64,000 bases of DNA from Shinisaurus crocodilurus (taxonomy: Eukaryota; Chordata; Lepidosauria; Squamata; Shinisauridae), in assembly GCA_021292165.1 (NCBI GenBank), contig CM037876.1:203071200-203135199 (forward strand), in the 5' to 3' direction. The letters are not shown here. More notes on this DNA, generated by a model. It had not been told where the DNA came from, searched no databases, and saw only the letters and a list, made by a program, of their open reading frames with translations. Positions within the stretch are counted from its first letter, which is position 1.

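Overview
The window is vertebrate genomic DNA, most likely from a squamate reptile (lizard or snake). Two lines of evidence support this. Almost every real coding segment is a short exon bounded by AG/GT splice sites. The intron repeats include tRNA-headed SINEs of the Sauria type, 5'-truncated CR1 LINEs with (ATTCTATG)n tails, an L1 remnant, and many hAT-like and Harbinger-like MITEs. The assignment is by recognition; no database was searched.

One gene dominates: a secreted gel-forming mucin of the MUC5B/MUC5AC type on the + strand. I could place 43 consecutive exons from 2504 to 62955 with consistent splice phase, except for one frameshift. Together they encode about 4,300 residues. The order is: N-terminal linker, VWD1-C8-TIL (2504-8610), VWD2-C8-TIL (10722-18440), TIL-like/VWC (21269-22315), VWD3-C8-TIL (22426-29860), VWC-like exons (29710-33128), and a single 7,068-nt central exon (35286-42353). 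The central exon carries Thr/Pro-rich mucin (PTS) sequence and ten CysD (WxxW) domains. After it come a VWC-like segment, VWD4 with a GDPH motif, C8, TIL and VWC-type exons (42815-62955). The signal-peptide exon(s) upstream and the terminal cystine-knot exons downstream were not found; the gene runs off the right edge.

The product would be made in the secretory pathway. The D1-D2-D3 assemblies drive multimer formation, the PTS region carries O-glycans, CysD domains act as reversible cross-links, and the C-terminal part leads to the dimerising knot.

The most striking feature is a 3,846-bp array of seven nearly identical 546/552-bp units (38384-42229), each one PTS segment plus one CysD. It has an alternating A/B higher-order pattern and one chimeric unit. 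A second Thr-rich minisatellite (36300-37560) has 141/198-bp spacing. A one-base shortfall in the exon at 62611-62732 breaks the reading frame. Introns hold chimeric 5S rRNA-CR1 retroposons (two copies), a nested hAT pair with target-site duplications, large fold-back palindromes and a perfect 29-bp hairpin. No other convincing protein-coding gene, RNA gene or CRISPR array was seen; one weak candidate exon lies on the minus strand at 897-1071.
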